The notes: generated by a model from the sequence alone, not told the origin. Positions 1 to 8,196 are shown, numbered from the stretch's first letter. The stretch: 64,000 bases of DNA from an uncultured Pseudomonas sp. (GCF_913774235.1 NZ_CAJYDW010000017.1:372001-436000), one strand, 5' to 3'. Made by a program: numbers and translations.

Positions 1-285
1 CTCCTCGAGCGGATCCAGTAGGTCTTTCTGGTTGCTGGTCATGCGGCTGGCCTGGGTGGCGGCGCGCTTGAGCTTCGAGGGCGCCAGCGGCAACACCAGG
101 CGCGGTGCCTCCAGTCCCGAGGGGCTGAGCTGGTAGTCGATGGTCTGGGTACCGCCGAAGGTGGCGCCGCACGCCAGGTTCTTGCACTGGTACCAGAGCG
201 AGCGGAAGCAGGGGGTTTCACCCTTGCTGCAGCGGATCACCAAGGGGCCGTTGCAGGCGGGGCAGACCAGACGGAATTCACTCAT
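1..285 (-). CDS. ogr: Ogr/Delta-family zinc-finger late-gene activator (partial, runs off the left edge)
   Basis: In P2-like phages Ogr is a small Zn-binding transcription factor that binds upstream of late promoters and recruits RNA polymerase to the tail and lysis operons. The ATG is at 285 and 95 codons are visible with no stop. Cysteines C8, C11, C34 and C39 give C-X2-C-X22-C-X4-C, the same spacing as P2 Ogr, and CKNLACGATF matches the family's second knuckle. At more than 95 residues it is longer than P2 Ogr (about 72 aa); the extra part is a basic then acidic C-terminal tail. In P2 ogr lies directly after D. Here it is separated from D by an immunity-like cassette. Four TTGT-N13-ACAA dyads in this window are its likely targets (inference). 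The family call is firm; the 3' end is unseen. Confidence 0.85.
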   Translation of the reverse strand, partial: MSEFRLVCPACNGPLVIRCSKGETPCFRSLWYQCKNLACGATFGGTQTIDYQLSPSGLEAPRLVLPLAPSKLKRAATQASRMTSNQKDLLDPLEE

Positions 286-405
286 GGCAGGCTCCAGGTG
301 CGCGATGGACGCGCGCTGCAGTGAGACGATGCAAGGGGTGACAGGCTGAACGCGGTTCCGGGGTGGACATGACTTCCTCCAGGGGATGTTCCGGGGCAAC
401 GGCCC

Positions 406-633
406 CTAGGGGTGATCGATGACGACCACGGATGGCTCCGGCTTGATACCGAGCAACACCGCACTGCGGTGAGCCTCGCCGCGCAGGCACTTCTTCTGCC
501 CGTTCAGTACCGCGTAGACGGTGCTGGGGCTGAGTTGGTGGCGCAGAGCGAACTCCTTGACGGAAATACCCTGCATTTCCAGGCGTTTTCGCGCCTCTTT
601 GCAGGCTTGCTCGGTGGCATAGGTGTCGGCCAT
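406..633 (-). CDS. BcepMu gp16-family small DNA-binding protein
   Basis: A 75-aa helix-turn-helix protein. Residues 17-60 carry the recognisable family core: a short helix, GISVKEFALRHQLSPSTVYAVLNGQ as the helix-turn-helix, then RRGEAH-like CLRGEAHRSAVLLGIKP. This matches the phage-associated BcepMu gp16 family, small proteins found beside repressor genes in Mu- and P2-like phages and tailocins. It diverges from the repressor-like gene at 716, with an 82-bp intergenic region holding dyad and GTGA motifs, so the pair looks like a Cro/CI-type switch. Its exact role (Cro-like, or activator of the late regulator) cannot be read from sequence. The ogr gene follows 120 bp downstream on the same strand, so the two may be co-transcribed. 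Confidence 0.75.
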   Translation of the reverse strand: MADTYATEQACKEARKRLEMQGISVKEFALRHQLSPSTVYAVLNGQKKCLRGEAHRSAVLLGIKPEPSVVVIDHP

Positions 634-636
634 AGT

Positions 637-650
637 TCACATTCGTGTGA
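637..650. promoter_or_regulatory. Candidate operator dyad between the divergent regulators
   Basis: A perfect inverted repeat, TCACA-TTCG-TGTGA, lies just upstream of the gene ending its start at 633. Further GTGA half-sites follow at about 656-659 and 666-669. The position between two divergent helix-turn-helix genes suggests repressor operators. This rests on sequence symmetry and context only. Confidence 0.5.
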
Positions 651-715
651 TTTCAAGTGATTAAGGTGAACCATATTCAACGTTTGTTGGATAGTCAATC
701 GCCTAAGAGAGGCTT

Positions 716-1063
716 TTGTTGAAAATCGGTGATCGATTACGGCTTGAGCGCCTCCGGTTGGGTCTGAACCAGGCCGATTTCGCGGCCTTGGCGGGCGTGA
801 CCAAGACCAGTCAGTTCAACTACGAGAAGGGTGAGCGCAGTCCGGATGCCAACTACCTGGCGGCCCTCCAGCCCCACGGCGTGGACATCCACTTCGTCAT
901 CACCGGCGAGGCGCTGCCCGTGGCCGAGTCGGCGCTCTCCAAGGTTGAGACGGAGCTGCTCGGCTACTTCCGGGGGATGTCCGAGACCAGTCGCGATGCG
1001 GTGCGCCGGATGGCGTTCGCCATGGCGGTGGCCGACGGCGCGTTGGATACGGGAGCGCAGTAG
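716..1063 (+). CDS. XRE/CI-like helix-turn-helix repressor
   Basis: A 115-aa protein with an N-terminal XRE helix-turn-helix: RLRLGLNQADFAALAGVTKT then FNYEKGERSPDANYLAAL, residues 8-50. The motif ...VDIHFVITGE after it is typical of phage and pyocin CI-type repressors. There is no LexA-like peptidase domain, so it cannot self-cleave as lambda CI does; derepression would need another factor. The start is one of two tandem TTG codons (716 or 719). It diverges from the gp16-family gene and precedes an SOS-boxed gene. Probable role: holds the tail and lysis genes off, either directly or by repressing the gp16/ogr pair. The partner genes are inferred from context. Confidence 0.75.
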   Translation: MLKIGDRLRLERLRLGLNQADFAALAGVTKTSQFNYEKGERSPDANYLAALQPHGVDIHFVITGEALPVAESALSKVETELLGYFRGMSETSRDAVRRMAFAMAVADGALDTGAQ

Positions 1064-1154
1064 GGCGCTGGCCTGCTAGGAAGTTGCGTAGGCTTGGCAA
1101 GCTTTTGCACAGCTACGACGAGAAGCACTTGGCGATCCGCATCACAAAAATGTA

Positions 1155-1170
1155 CTGTATTCGTATACAG
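1155..1170. promoter_or_regulatory. LexA (SOS) box
   Basis: CTGTATTCGTATACAG is a perfect CTGT-N8-ACAG LexA operator. It ends 22 bp before the ATG of the small gene at 1192, so that gene should be induced by DNA damage. A GGAG ribosome-binding site lies at about 1178-1181. Confidence 0.85.
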
Positions 1171-1191
1171 TGTTTTTGGAGCCGGCGACCG

Positions 1192-1413
1192 ATGGAACAG
1201 GCGCGTTTGACATTTCTATGGCATGAGCGACAACCGGTGCTGCTACCCACTCGCTTCGAGTTGGAGCTGGTACAGGCGTTTCGTCAGCTGTCCTGCGACG
1301 ATCAGGCGATGCTCTGCCGCCTCGCCAATAGCCTGGTGCAGGTAGAAGGCCCCTTGCCGCCCCGCATCGATCAGCCAGTCGCCGCCCCACGCTTTCTGCC
1401 CCGTCCGCACTGA
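1192..1413 (+). CDS. SOS-regulated small protein of unknown function
   Basis: A 73-aa protein starting at the ATG immediately after the LexA box. The same frame is open upstream to 1084, but that would put the LexA box inside the coding region, so 1192 is preferred. Content: a short N-terminal beta-like stretch (ARLTFLWHERQPVLLP), a helical middle (FELELVQAFRQLSCDDQAMLCRLA) and a Pro/Arg-rich tail. No catalytic motif or membrane segment is visible and I do not recognise the family. Being SOS-controlled between the repressor gene and the tail operon, it is a candidate induction factor (antirepressor-like) for the particle. It is convergent with D, about 100 bp away. Confidence 0.65.
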   Translation: MEQARLTFLWHERQPVLLPTRFELELVQAFRQLSCDDQAMLCRLANSLVQVEGPLPPRIDQPVAAPRFLPRPH

Positions 1414-1514
1414 GTCCACCCGGACTCGCCAGGCCCCTCCCGGTCGTATCGGTCTGGCTGACCTGCAGATTCGCCTGCTCTGAGTTTCGCTGTCGCCTGA
1501 CTTGGCGTCTGGCC

Positions 1515-2798
1515 TCAGCTCAACGGCTTGGTCGTTCCCTGGCGCTCCTCGATCTTCTTGGCCTCGCGCTCCACGGCCCTGAGCGCCGCTTCCTTGCTCG
1601 CATAGAGAAAGCGCAGGTGGTAGGGGTTGCTCTGGTCGCCCTGGGTCAGGCTGACCTGCTTGCCGGTCGCCGGATCCCGGTAATAGGCCAGCACGCCGCT
1701 GTACTTGGGCGGCACCTCGGTGACCAGGTCCGCGATTAGATCCTCCGGCTGCCTGGCCTGCAGGCCGCTGAGTTCGGTGACGAAGCCGCCGTCCGCGCTC
1801 AGGCTGTGCTTGATATCGCCGCCGTACCAGATGATGTCGTCGATCTCCGGCTTGATGCCCGTCAGGGTGTAGCTGAGTTCCGGGATGAGGTCGGCGCAGC
1901 CGAGGGCCAGGTGGTAGGAGAGGGTGGCGGCGCCGCGCTGCAGACTCTGCCATTCCGTCTCGGCCGCCTGGTGCGCCTGGGTTTTGTTGGCATAGGTGTG
2001 GCGCAGGTCGCGCGGATTCTTGCCGTCGCCGACCACCTCTTCCAGGCGCTTGCCCTGGTCCACGTCGTAGTAATAGGCGCGCACCCCATCGTTGGGGACG
2101 GTGAGCAGGTACTGGTGCTGATCGCCGTCCTGGCGACTGAGGATGATATGGGGCAGGTCCTTGCCGCTGGCCGTCTTGCCCTGGCCCTTGGGCATGAACA
2201 GCAGGCGCCCGGCCTTGACCGTGGCGACGGCATCGTACTCTTCACCGAGGCGGGTCAGCAGGTTGGCGTCGGATTCCCGCGCCTGGTCCAGCTGGAGAAT
2301 CGGTTTCGCCTCCAGGGTGGCATCCACGGCGGCGGTAAGGCCCTGGCGCGCGGCCAGGATGCGCAGCACCTCGCCCAGGGTGGTGTTGCTGTAGCTTTGG
2401 TCACGCTGGGTCTTGAAACTCTTGCTCAGGTCGGCGCTGCGGGCGCGCAGCTTGAGCAGATCCGGCGCGCCGTTGTGGTTGATCTCGGCGATCAGGTAGC
2501 TGCCCTTGTCGACCAGGCCGGTGTTGCTCCAGCCCAGTTCCAGCTGGAGGGTGCCCCCGAGCGGCGGCAGCGGCAGGCGGCCGTCGTGGTCGGACAGGGT
2601 CAGGGTCAACTCGTCCACCTCCAGGCCGCGCTTGTCGGTCAACTCCAGGCTGACCAGGCGCGGGGCCAGGCGATCGCTGATGTCCTTGCCATCGAGCCGC
2701 AGGCGATAGATCGGCTGGGGATAGTCGCCACGCTCCGGCCCGCGCAGGAAGGTCCGGCGCACCTGGCCGGTGGTGGGGTCCAGGACTTCGCTGATCAT
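1515..2798 (-). CDS. D: Phage late control gene D / tail hub protein (P2 gpD-like)
   Basis: A 427-aa protein of the gpD / T4 gp27 hub family. In P2-like tails it forms the baseplate hub on which the spike sits. N-terminal features LRLDGKDISDRLAPRLVSLELTD (about residues 34-56) and the central tail-hub beta domains are recognisable. The P2 protein is about 387 aa. The ATG at 2798 overlaps the U stop codon as ATGA, so the two are translationally coupled. It is the last gene of the FI-to-D late operon. A longer in-frame extension upstream lies over U and was rejected. Confidence 0.9.
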   Translation of the reverse strand: MISEVLDPTTGQVRRTFLRGPERGDYPQPIYRLRLDGKDISDRLAPRLVSLELTDKRGLEVDELTLTLSDHDGRLPLPPLGGTLQLELGWSNTGLVDKGSYLIAEINHNGAPDLLKLRARSADLSKSFKTQRDQSYSNTTLGEVLRILAARQGLTAAVDATLEAKPILQLDQARESDANLLTRLGEEYDAVATVKAGRLLFMPKGQGKTASGKDLPHIILSRQDGDQHQYLLTVPNDGVRAYYYDVDQGKRLEEVVGDGKNPRDLRHTYANKTQAHQAAETEWQSLQRGAATLSYHLALGCADLIPELSYTLTGIKPEIDDIIWYGGDIKHSLSADGGFVTELSGLQARQPEDLIADLVTEVPPKYSGVLAYYRDPATGKQVSLTQGDQSNPYHLRFLYASKEAALRAVEREAKKIEERQGTTKPLS

Positions 2799-3247
2799 AG
2801 GAGTTTCCGCAGCAGGCCATTGGTGGCGGCCAGCGCGGTCCCGAGGAATTCGGCGGCCTGGTTGTCGTCGATGCGCTTGAGGGTGAGGGTGAAGCCGATG
2901 CGCCGCGGGGTGCCGTCGGAAAAGAAGATCGTCTTGGTCTCGTTGACGCTTTCGATCACCCAGAGGCCATAGATCCGGCCGGAGCCCTCGATCAGTGGCC
3001 AGGCGCTGCCGGTACTGGCCATGAGGCGCAGCACATCGAGGCTGGTGGGCGAGCCGGCCAACTCCGGGGCGAGCCAGCCGGGCAGGGTGATGGAGTCGTC
3101 GCCCTTGCCGACGAACTGGCGGGCCGGCTGGGCGCCGACGCGCTTGGTCACGGCGTGGGTGTAGGCCGTAGTACGGTTGAGCTCGTTGTAGGCCAGGGTA
3201 TGAAGGCTGAAGACGAAGGTGCCGAGGGCCATCATCATGGTGGTCAA
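2795..3247 (-). CDS. U: Tail terminator / tail protein U (P2 gpU-like)
   Basis: A 150-aa P2 gpU-family protein that caps or terminates the contractile tail tube. The sequence is typical: N-terminal MMMALGTFVFSLHTLAYNEL, central LPGWLAPELAG and C-terminal GRIYGLWVIESVNETKTIFFSDGTPRRIGFTLTLKR (the family signature, split here only for reference to residues about 94-130). It starts at 3247, overlapping the end of T by 4 bp; MTTMMMA offers several close alternative starts. It sits between T and D exactly as in P2. Confidence 0.9.
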   Translation of the reverse strand: MTTMMMALGTFVFSLHTLAYNELNRTTAYTHAVTKRVGAQPARQFVGKGDDSITLPGWLAPELAGSPTSLDVLRLMASTGSAWPLIEGSGRIYGLWVIESVNETKTIFFSDGTPRRIGFTLTLKRIDDNQAAEFLGTALAATNGLLRKLL

Positions 3248-5862
3248 CTCCAGTCTCGGAGGCTGCTGCGGTTACGCGCGGCCTGTTCGGTTTTCTCGCG
3301 GGCGATCTCGCTGCGTACCAGGGTGGCGATCTGCTGGGCGTCCGCATTGGCCGGGGCGTTGATGGTGATGTTGAAGAGGTCGTTGCCGGCCGGTGCCGCG
3401 GCGGCGGGACTGGTCAAGGGTGGGCGGCTGTCGATGGTCAGGGGCGCGCCGATCCCGGGTAGCGGGGCGGTGGCCGGGGCGGTCAGCAAGGGGTTGCTGC
3501 CGGTGAGGCGTTGCGCAGCATCCAACTGCGGCAAAGGGGCGCCGATTCCAGGTAGTGGGGCGGCCGCGGCTCCCAGCACCAGGGCACCGGCACCGACGAG
3601 ACGCTTGGTGCCGCCCAGTTGCGGCAGAGCCGCACTGGCGCTGCTGACCGTTTCGGGCAAGGCACAGGTGCAGGCTTGCTGGGTGGCGTTCGAATCCTTC
3701 CCACCGAAGATTGAGCTCAGCCAGCTGCGTACGCGGCTGCCCACGTTACCTATGGTTTGTTGAACGGCTGCCAGACGGCCGCTGAGGCCGCCGATCAATC
3801 CGTCCAGCAATTGGCTGCCGAGGGTAGTAAAGGTGTTCGGTAAGTCCTTGCCGAAGTAGGTCAGCAGGGGCTGGAACGCCTGATAGAGCAGATTCAGCGG
3901 CGAGAAGCTGATCAGCAGCGTGCCGAGGCCATCGAGCGCCGTCGAGAAGGTCTGCTTGATGCTGTCCCATAGACCTCCCAGCCAGGGCAGCAGGGATTCC
4001 TGGAGGCTGCCTAGGCTTATGCCGAGGCTACTCATCAGGCCGCCAAACAGCTGTCCGCCCAGTTCGCTGAGCTTGCTCGGCAGGTCAAAGCCGAAGTAGT
4101 CGAGCAGGGCACTGAAGCCCCGGTAGATCAGGCCGATCGGGGAAAAGTCGAGCAGCACGCTGGCGATGCCACCCAGGCCCCCGGAAACCCCTGCTTTGAT
4201 TTCTTCCCAGAGACCGGTGAACCAGGGGCCGATGGTGCCCCAGTTGGCGTAGATCAGGGTTGCGGCGGCGGCTATGCCGGCGATGATGGCCAGGATGGGG
4301 TTGGCCAGCATGGCGGCGCCAAGCAGGCGGACGCCATTGATGAGCAGGTTGAAGGCGCCCGTACCGATTTCGCCCAGCAGCCGCAGACTGCCGCCGGCTA
4401 CGCTCAGGGTACCGCCACCCAGCTTGGCGAGGAGCTCTAGGGTGCCGAACAGTGCCGGGCCGGTCAGGCTCAGCATGCCTTTGAACAGCGTGAAGGGCGC
4501 CATCAAGCCGGCCAGGCCCACGGCCAGGGCGCCGAAGGTGGCGGACAGGATGCTCGCACCCATGGCGAGATCGACCAGGACGATACCGGTTTTGGGATTG
4601 TCCTCCAGCCACTGGGTCACCTTCTGGGTGACCGCCGCCACGATCTCCAGCGCCTTGACGTAGGTCGGCAGGATGGTCGAGCCCAACTGACGGTACAAGT
4701 CGGCCTTGCGTGCCTGCAGTTCGAGCTCCGCGCCTGCGGGGGATTGCTGGGCCTGGGTGACCAAGCCATCGATACCCGCGGAGCCCCGCGTCTTGGCGGA
4801 GCTTTTGTCGAGTTGCTCGCGCTGCTTATAGATCTGGGTGAAGAGTTCGGCACCGGCCTTATCGGGCAGGATGGTGCGGATGGCGTCGAGGGTCTGGCGA
4901 TCACCGGTGATGCCCTTGGCCTTGAGCGCAGGCAGCAGGACCTGTTGCAGCCAGGCGGCCTGATCCTGGGCGAACAGTTCGCTGCCTTTGAGCGCGCCGG
5001 CGTCCAGGGTGGCGTGGGTGCCATTGGTCTTGACCCGCCCCGGATCGACCAGGCCCAAGCTCTGCAGCTTGCTCGCCGCCGCGGCGGTGGTAGTGCCTTG
5101 GTAAAGATTGCGATAGCTGGCAGATAGGCCATTACCCACCTTTTCGCCACCCAGTTGTTGTACCAGCGGCTCGAGACCGTTGTAGAAGGCGTCGGCATTC
5201 AGGCCGCGCGCGGCTTGCCCACCTTTTTCCACCACCTTGAGCCATTCCGGCGCGGCGACCCGCCCCTGGGTGTTGGCCAGGGTCTTCTGTACGGCGTCGG
5301 CCTGCTGCTTGAAGTCGGCCTCGTCCTTCGGACCGCCGCGGGCGGCGATGACCTGCAGCATGGCGGTGAATTGGGCGGATTTGGCTGCCCCTGCGTCTTT
5401 GCCGTAAAGGGCTTGGTTGGCGAATTGGAGCTTGGCCAAGGTGGGCGCGGCCAGTTTAGCGCTGCTGACGTCGCCGAAAGCCTCCAGGGCCTGGCGCATG
5501 GCGCCCAGTTTTTCGGTGGTGCTGGAGCCATAGACCCCCATGGCCTTGGCGTATTTGACGGCGTCGGCGGTGGCTTTTTCGCCCAGGTTGAGGGCGCCGA
5601 TACGGTTGAGTTCTTGGTTGAAGCGTTTGGCTTCTTCTATAGCGGGGCTCAGCAGGCCGAGGCTCTGCTCGACGGTGGCAGAGCCCGTCTCGCGCAAGGC
5701 GGTCAGGCGCTCGGAGACCTTGTCGAAAGCCTCGCCGCGTTTCTCCGCCTTGGTTTGGGCAGTCGCCCGGGAGGCTGCCAGGCGCTGCTCAAGGAGCTTG
5801 ATGGAGGCCTGAATCCTACCGGTGGCGGATGGCATGCTGCGGGTCTGGGGATCATTCGCCAT
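3244..5862 (-). CDS. T: Tail tape measure protein T
   Basis: An 872-aa tape measure protein that sets tail length and occupies the tube lumen. The N-terminal 300 residues are helical and Ala/Gln/Lys-rich. Hydrophobic, putatively membrane-active segments lie at about residues 425-470 and 505-545. Repeated amphipathic units (LLLYQAFQPLLTYFGKDLP-like) follow at about 560-690, and Pro/Ala-rich low complexity near the C-terminus. It is slightly longer than P2 T (815 aa). It follows E/E', whose frameshift product is its usual chaperone, and overlaps E' by about 11 bp. A tail-length estimate from T fits a P2-size particle (inference). Confidence 0.9.
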   Translation of the reverse strand: MANDPQTRSMPSATGRIQASIKLLEQRLAASRATAQTKAEKRGEAFDKVSERLTALRETGSATVEQSLGLLSPAIEEAKRFNQELNRIGALNLGEKATADAVKYAKAMGVYGSSTTEKLGAMRQALEAFGDVSSAKLAAPTLAKLQFANQALYGKDAGAAKSAQFTAMLQVIAARGGPKDEADFKQQADAVQKTLANTQGRVAAPEWLKVVEKGGQAARGLNADAFYNGLEPLVQQLGGEKVGNGLSASYRNLYQGTTTAAAASKLQSLGLVDPGRVKTNGTHATLDAGALKGSELFAQDQAAWLQQVLLPALKAKGITGDRQTLDAIRTILPDKAGAELFTQIYKQREQLDKSSAKTRGSAGIDGLVTQAQQSPAGAELELQARKADLYRQLGSTILPTYVKALEIVAAVTQKVTQWLEDNPKTGIVLVDLAMGASILSATFGALAVGLAGLMAPFTLFKGMLSLTGPALFGTLELLAKLGGGTLSVAGGSLRLLGEIGTGAFNLLINGVRLLGAAMLANPILAIIAGIAAAATLIYANWGTIGPWFTGLWEEIKAGVSGGLGGIASVLLDFSPIGLIYRGFSALLDYFGFDLPSKLSELGGQLFGGLMSSLGISLGSLQESLLPWLGGLWDSIKQTFSTALDGLGTLLISFSPLNLLYQAFQPLLTYFGKDLPNTFTTLGSQLLDGLIGGLSGRLAAVQQTIGNVGSRVRSWLSSIFGGKDSNATQQACTCALPETVSSASAALPQLGGTKRLVGAGALVLGAAAAPLPGIGAPLPQLDAAQRLTGSNPLLTAPATAPLPGIGAPLTIDSRPPLTSPAAAAPAGNDLFNITINAPANADAQQIATLVRSEIAREKTEQAARNRSSLRDWS

Positions 5863-5971
5863 CGGGAGCGGCTCTCATACGGGCGCGTTCGCGCCAGTCC
5901 ATCAATTCGGCCAGGCTCATGGCAGCGAGCTGGTCCAGTGGCCAGTGGAAGGTGATGGCGAGATCTGCCAT
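5852..5971 (-). CDS. Tail assembly protein E' (GpE family), normally made as E+E' by -1 frameshift
   Basis: A 39-aa GpE-family peptide, containing ITFHWPLDQLAAMSLAEL, starting at an ATG at 5971. It lies in the -1 frame relative to E. In P2 the equivalent is translated mainly as an extension of E after ribosomal slippage. With the slip at 6022-6028 the fusion would be about 144 aa, close to P2 E+E' (142 aa). It acts with E as a chaperone for the tape measure protein. Its end overlaps the start of T. Confidence 0.8.
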   Translation of the reverse strand: MADLAITFHWPLDQLAAMSLAELMDWRERARMRAAPDGE

Positions 5972-5979
5972 CGCATCCT

Positions 5980-6285
5980 CTACGTGGCGGGGAAGAGCGC
6001 CGCCTTGTCGGACTTCTTCAGCAAAAAACCGACGATTTTCCCGCCCAGGTCGACCAGGTCGGCCGGGTCCAGGGCACGCACCTCGGCATCGCTCAGGCTG
6101 GGCTGGCTGATGCGCGGGACGATGCGGACGATGGCGTCGACGTTGAGGTTGAGCAGTTCGGAGAGCGACACGCCGCGCAGTTCGCCGGCAGTGGGCTTGC
6201 GCAGGCTGAGCTCTTCGATGCGGGTTTCGCCGCGCTGCACGGGTTGGTCGAGAAGCACGAGGTTGTCTTGGGTGGTAGCGGTCAT
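5980..6285 (-). CDS. E: Tail assembly protein E (tape-measure chaperone)
   Basis: A 101-aa P2 gpE-like protein. Motifs IEELSLRKPTAGELRGVSL and LNVDAIVRIVPRISQP match the phage tail assembly family. It starts at 6285, 53 bp after FII. It ends just beyond a T6G slippery heptamer that allows the E+E' fusion. It is expected in the cytoplasm as an assembly factor, absent from the finished particle. Confidence 0.88.
   Translation of the reverse strand: MTATTQDNLVLLDQPVQRGETRIEELSLRKPTAGELRGVSLSELLNLNVDAIVRIVPRISQPSLSDAEVRALDPADLVDLGGKIVGFLLKKSDKAALFPAT
6022..6028 (-). promoter_or_regulatory. -1 programmed frameshift slippery site (TTTTTTG) in E
   Basis: On the minus strand the E message reads GG-TTTTTTG-CTG, the same T6G heptamer used by P2 E/E'. 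A -1 slip here enters the E' frame, which stays open to 5852. This is seen in sequence; function follows from P2 precedent. Confidence 0.85.
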
Positions 6286-6338
6286 GGGGCAATTCCTTGA
6301 AGGGTGGACCGGACCCGCCGCGGCGGGCCCGGGTGGGG

Positions 6339-6854
6339 TCAGATGCCGAGGGCGGCGCGTTGCTGGGCCAGACGATCCTTGCCGTCGACCTTCTCGACGA
6401 AGGCCAGCAGATCGATCTCGATGACGGTGACGCCATCCACGGTCAGCTTGTAGTAGCTGCAGGTGGTGGTGATCTTGTGCTCGGTGGTGCCACCGGCACT
6501 GGCTTCGCCCATCTCGATGGATTCGTGGCGACCGCGCACGACGATCTCCACGGCGGTGACGTCGCCGCTGTCGTCCTGCTGGTAGGCGCCGGCGAAGCGC
6601 AGCGGCACGGCGTCGGCGCCGACCGCGCCAAATTGCTTGAGCGCCGTCAGGTCCAGGCCGCCGAGGGTCCAGTCCAGTTGGATGCCCTCTTCGCTGAGGC
6701 CCATGTCGGCCTTGACCGGGCCGCTCATGCCGGCGCCGCGGAAGGCTTCCATCTTGCGCGCCAGCTTGGGCAGGGTGCAGGACTTGGCAACGCCGAGGTA
6801 GCTGTTGCCGTCGTTGAACAGATTGAGATTCTTGAGGGTGCGGGGCAGGGCCAT
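6339..6854 (-). CDS. FII: Major tail tube protein FII
   Basis: A 171-aa protein, against 172 aa in P2 FII. It forms the inner tube driven through the target envelope. Family motifs: MALPRTLKNLNLFNDG at the N-terminus and a C-terminal LAFVEKVDGKDRLAQQRAALGI-type end (residues about 148-170). It starts at 6854, 44 bp after sheath FI, in the same late operon. The sequence is intact with no frameshift. Confidence 0.93.
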   Translation of the reverse strand: MALPRTLKNLNLFNDGNSYLGVAKSCTLPKLARKMEAFRGAGMSGPVKADMGLSEEGIQLDWTLGGLDLTALKQFGAVGADAVPLRFAGAYQQDDSGDVTAVEIVVRGRHESIEMGEASAGGTTEHKITTTCSYYKLTVDGVTVIEIDLLAFVEKVDGKDRLAQQRAALGI

Positions 6855-6898
6855 GGGATGCTCTCCAGAGGCGCGCCGCGGGGCGCGCCGGATCAGGT

Positions 6899-8065
6899 TC
6901 AGGCGTTGACGCGGGCGGCGAAGTCGACCAGGAAGCGGTCGGTGATGCGCTGGCGCAGGGTGAGGTCTTCCAGCGGCGGCACTGGGGTGTAGTCGTAGTC
7001 GAGGAACAGCTTGCCGGCCTTGAGCGACTCCTTCTCGTTGCCGTCGGCGTCGTACCAGCACTCGCCGCCCAGCAGGTAGCCCTGGCGGGTCAACTCGCGG
7101 AACTTGGCGTTGATGCCTTCGACGATGTCGCGCACCAGGCTCGGGTGCATGGGGCGGTCGTTGGCCCAGAAGTGCGCCTCGGCCATGGTGTCGGCCAGCA
7201 CCTGGGCGGTGCGGGTGTAGTTCTCGAAGGCGAACAGCGGATCGGCGCTGGTGGTGCGCGAGCCCCAGAAGCGGTAGCCGTCGTGGTTGATCAGGGTGGT
7301 GACCTGGTTGCCGTTCAGATAGTCGCTGTCGGTGGCGGTGTTCTGCAGATCCCAGAACACGTCCTTGCTGATGCCGGTGACACCGTCGACGGCGACGTTG
7401 GACAGGGTCTTGTGCCAGCCGATGCTCTGGTCCAGCTGGGCACGCAGGCCCAGGGCGCGGGCGGTGGCATTGGCGGTGACGGTGCTGTTGGTGCTGGTGG
7501 ACCAGGCCAGGAAGTCCGGCCAGTGCAGCATCAGCTCGCGGGCGCCGAATTGCTTACGGTAGGCGACGGCATCTTCCTTGGTCACGCAGCCGTTGCAGCT
7601 GGCGTAGACGAAGCCGCGCAACTGCTTGGCGATGGCCACCAGGGCGGTGGTCACGGGTTGGGTGTCCAGGCCGGGCACGCCGAGGATGCGCGGGGTGACG
7701 CCGAGCTGGGCCTTGGCGGCCAGCAGGGCCTTCATGCCGGTGTACTTGCCGTTGGCCGCGCCACCGATGATGTTGGTGGTGAGCTCGGCGGCGTTGGCGC
7801 CGTCGGCGACCCGTACCACGACCACCAGGGGTTGGGCCTGGTCGGCGATGGCCTGCAGCGAGGCCGCCAGGGTGCCCTTGGTGCCGGCCTTGGCGACGGC
7901 GGCCTGGACGTTGGTCAGCAGGACGGGGGTGTCCAGCGGGAAGGCGGTGGCGTCGGCGTCGCTGGCGGTGCAGACCATGCCGATGACCGCGGTAGAAACG
8001 GTGGAAATGGAGCGGGTGCCTTCGTTGATTTCGAGGACACGGACGCCGTGATGATAGTCAGCCAT
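6899..8065 (-). CDS. FI: Contractile tail sheath protein FI
   Basis: A 388-aa protein (P2 FI 396 aa). It polymerises around the FII tube and contracts to drive it. N-terminal MADYHHGVRVLEINEGTRS, central LLHWPDFLAW-like region and C-terminal FLDYDYTPVPPLEDLTLRQ are classic for the family. It is the first gene of the FI-FII-E-T-U-D operon, 77 bp after an Ogr-type dyad at 8143-8163. The presence of a sheath makes this an R-type (contractile) rather than F-type particle. Confidence 0.95.
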   Translation of the reverse strand: MADYHHGVRVLEINEGTRSISTVSTAVIGMVCTASDADATAFPLDTPVLLTNVQAAVAKAGTKGTLAASLQAIADQAQPLVVVVRVADGANAAELTTNIIGGAANGKYTGMKALLAAKAQLGVTPRILGVPGLDTQPVTTALVAIAKQLRGFVYASCNGCVTKEDAVAYRKQFGARELMLHWPDFLAWSTSTNSTVTANATARALGLRAQLDQSIGWHKTLSNVAVDGVTGISKDVFWDLQNTATDSDYLNGNQVTTLINHDGYRFWGSRTTSADPLFAFENYTRTAQVLADTMAEAHFWANDRPMHPSLVRDIVEGINAKFRELTRQGYLLGGECWYDADGNEKESLKAGKLFLDYDYTPVPPLEDLTLRQRITDRFLVDFAARVNA

Positions 8066-8142
8066 GAGGGTTTGCCTGCGCGGATGGTGAGGTGACGTTG
8101 CACAGGCTGGCGCAATCCCTGGCGCCTGTCGTGGTGGGGGAG

Positions 8143-8163
8143 TTGTGGGCGCTGGGGGTACAA
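8143..8163 (-). promoter_or_regulatory. Putative Ogr-binding dyad (TTGT-N13-ACAA) of the FI-to-D operon
   Basis: A 21-bp element with TTGT and ACAA arms, one of four in the locus with identical spacing. About 55 bp downstream in the transcription direction lies a segment (about 8090-8112) nearly identical to one at the same distance from the 11756 site, probably the core promoter. The P2 precedent is an Ogr dyad centred near -55. Confidence 0.65.
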
Positions 8164-8196
8164 GTCAACAGCTTGTCAGGCGGGTTGGGGCAGAAA

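Noticed and set aside
1806..2972. Long open frame (388 codons) opposite D and U
   Set aside because: Antisense shadow of GC-rich codon usage over two well-recognised tail genes; no ribosome-binding site or family.
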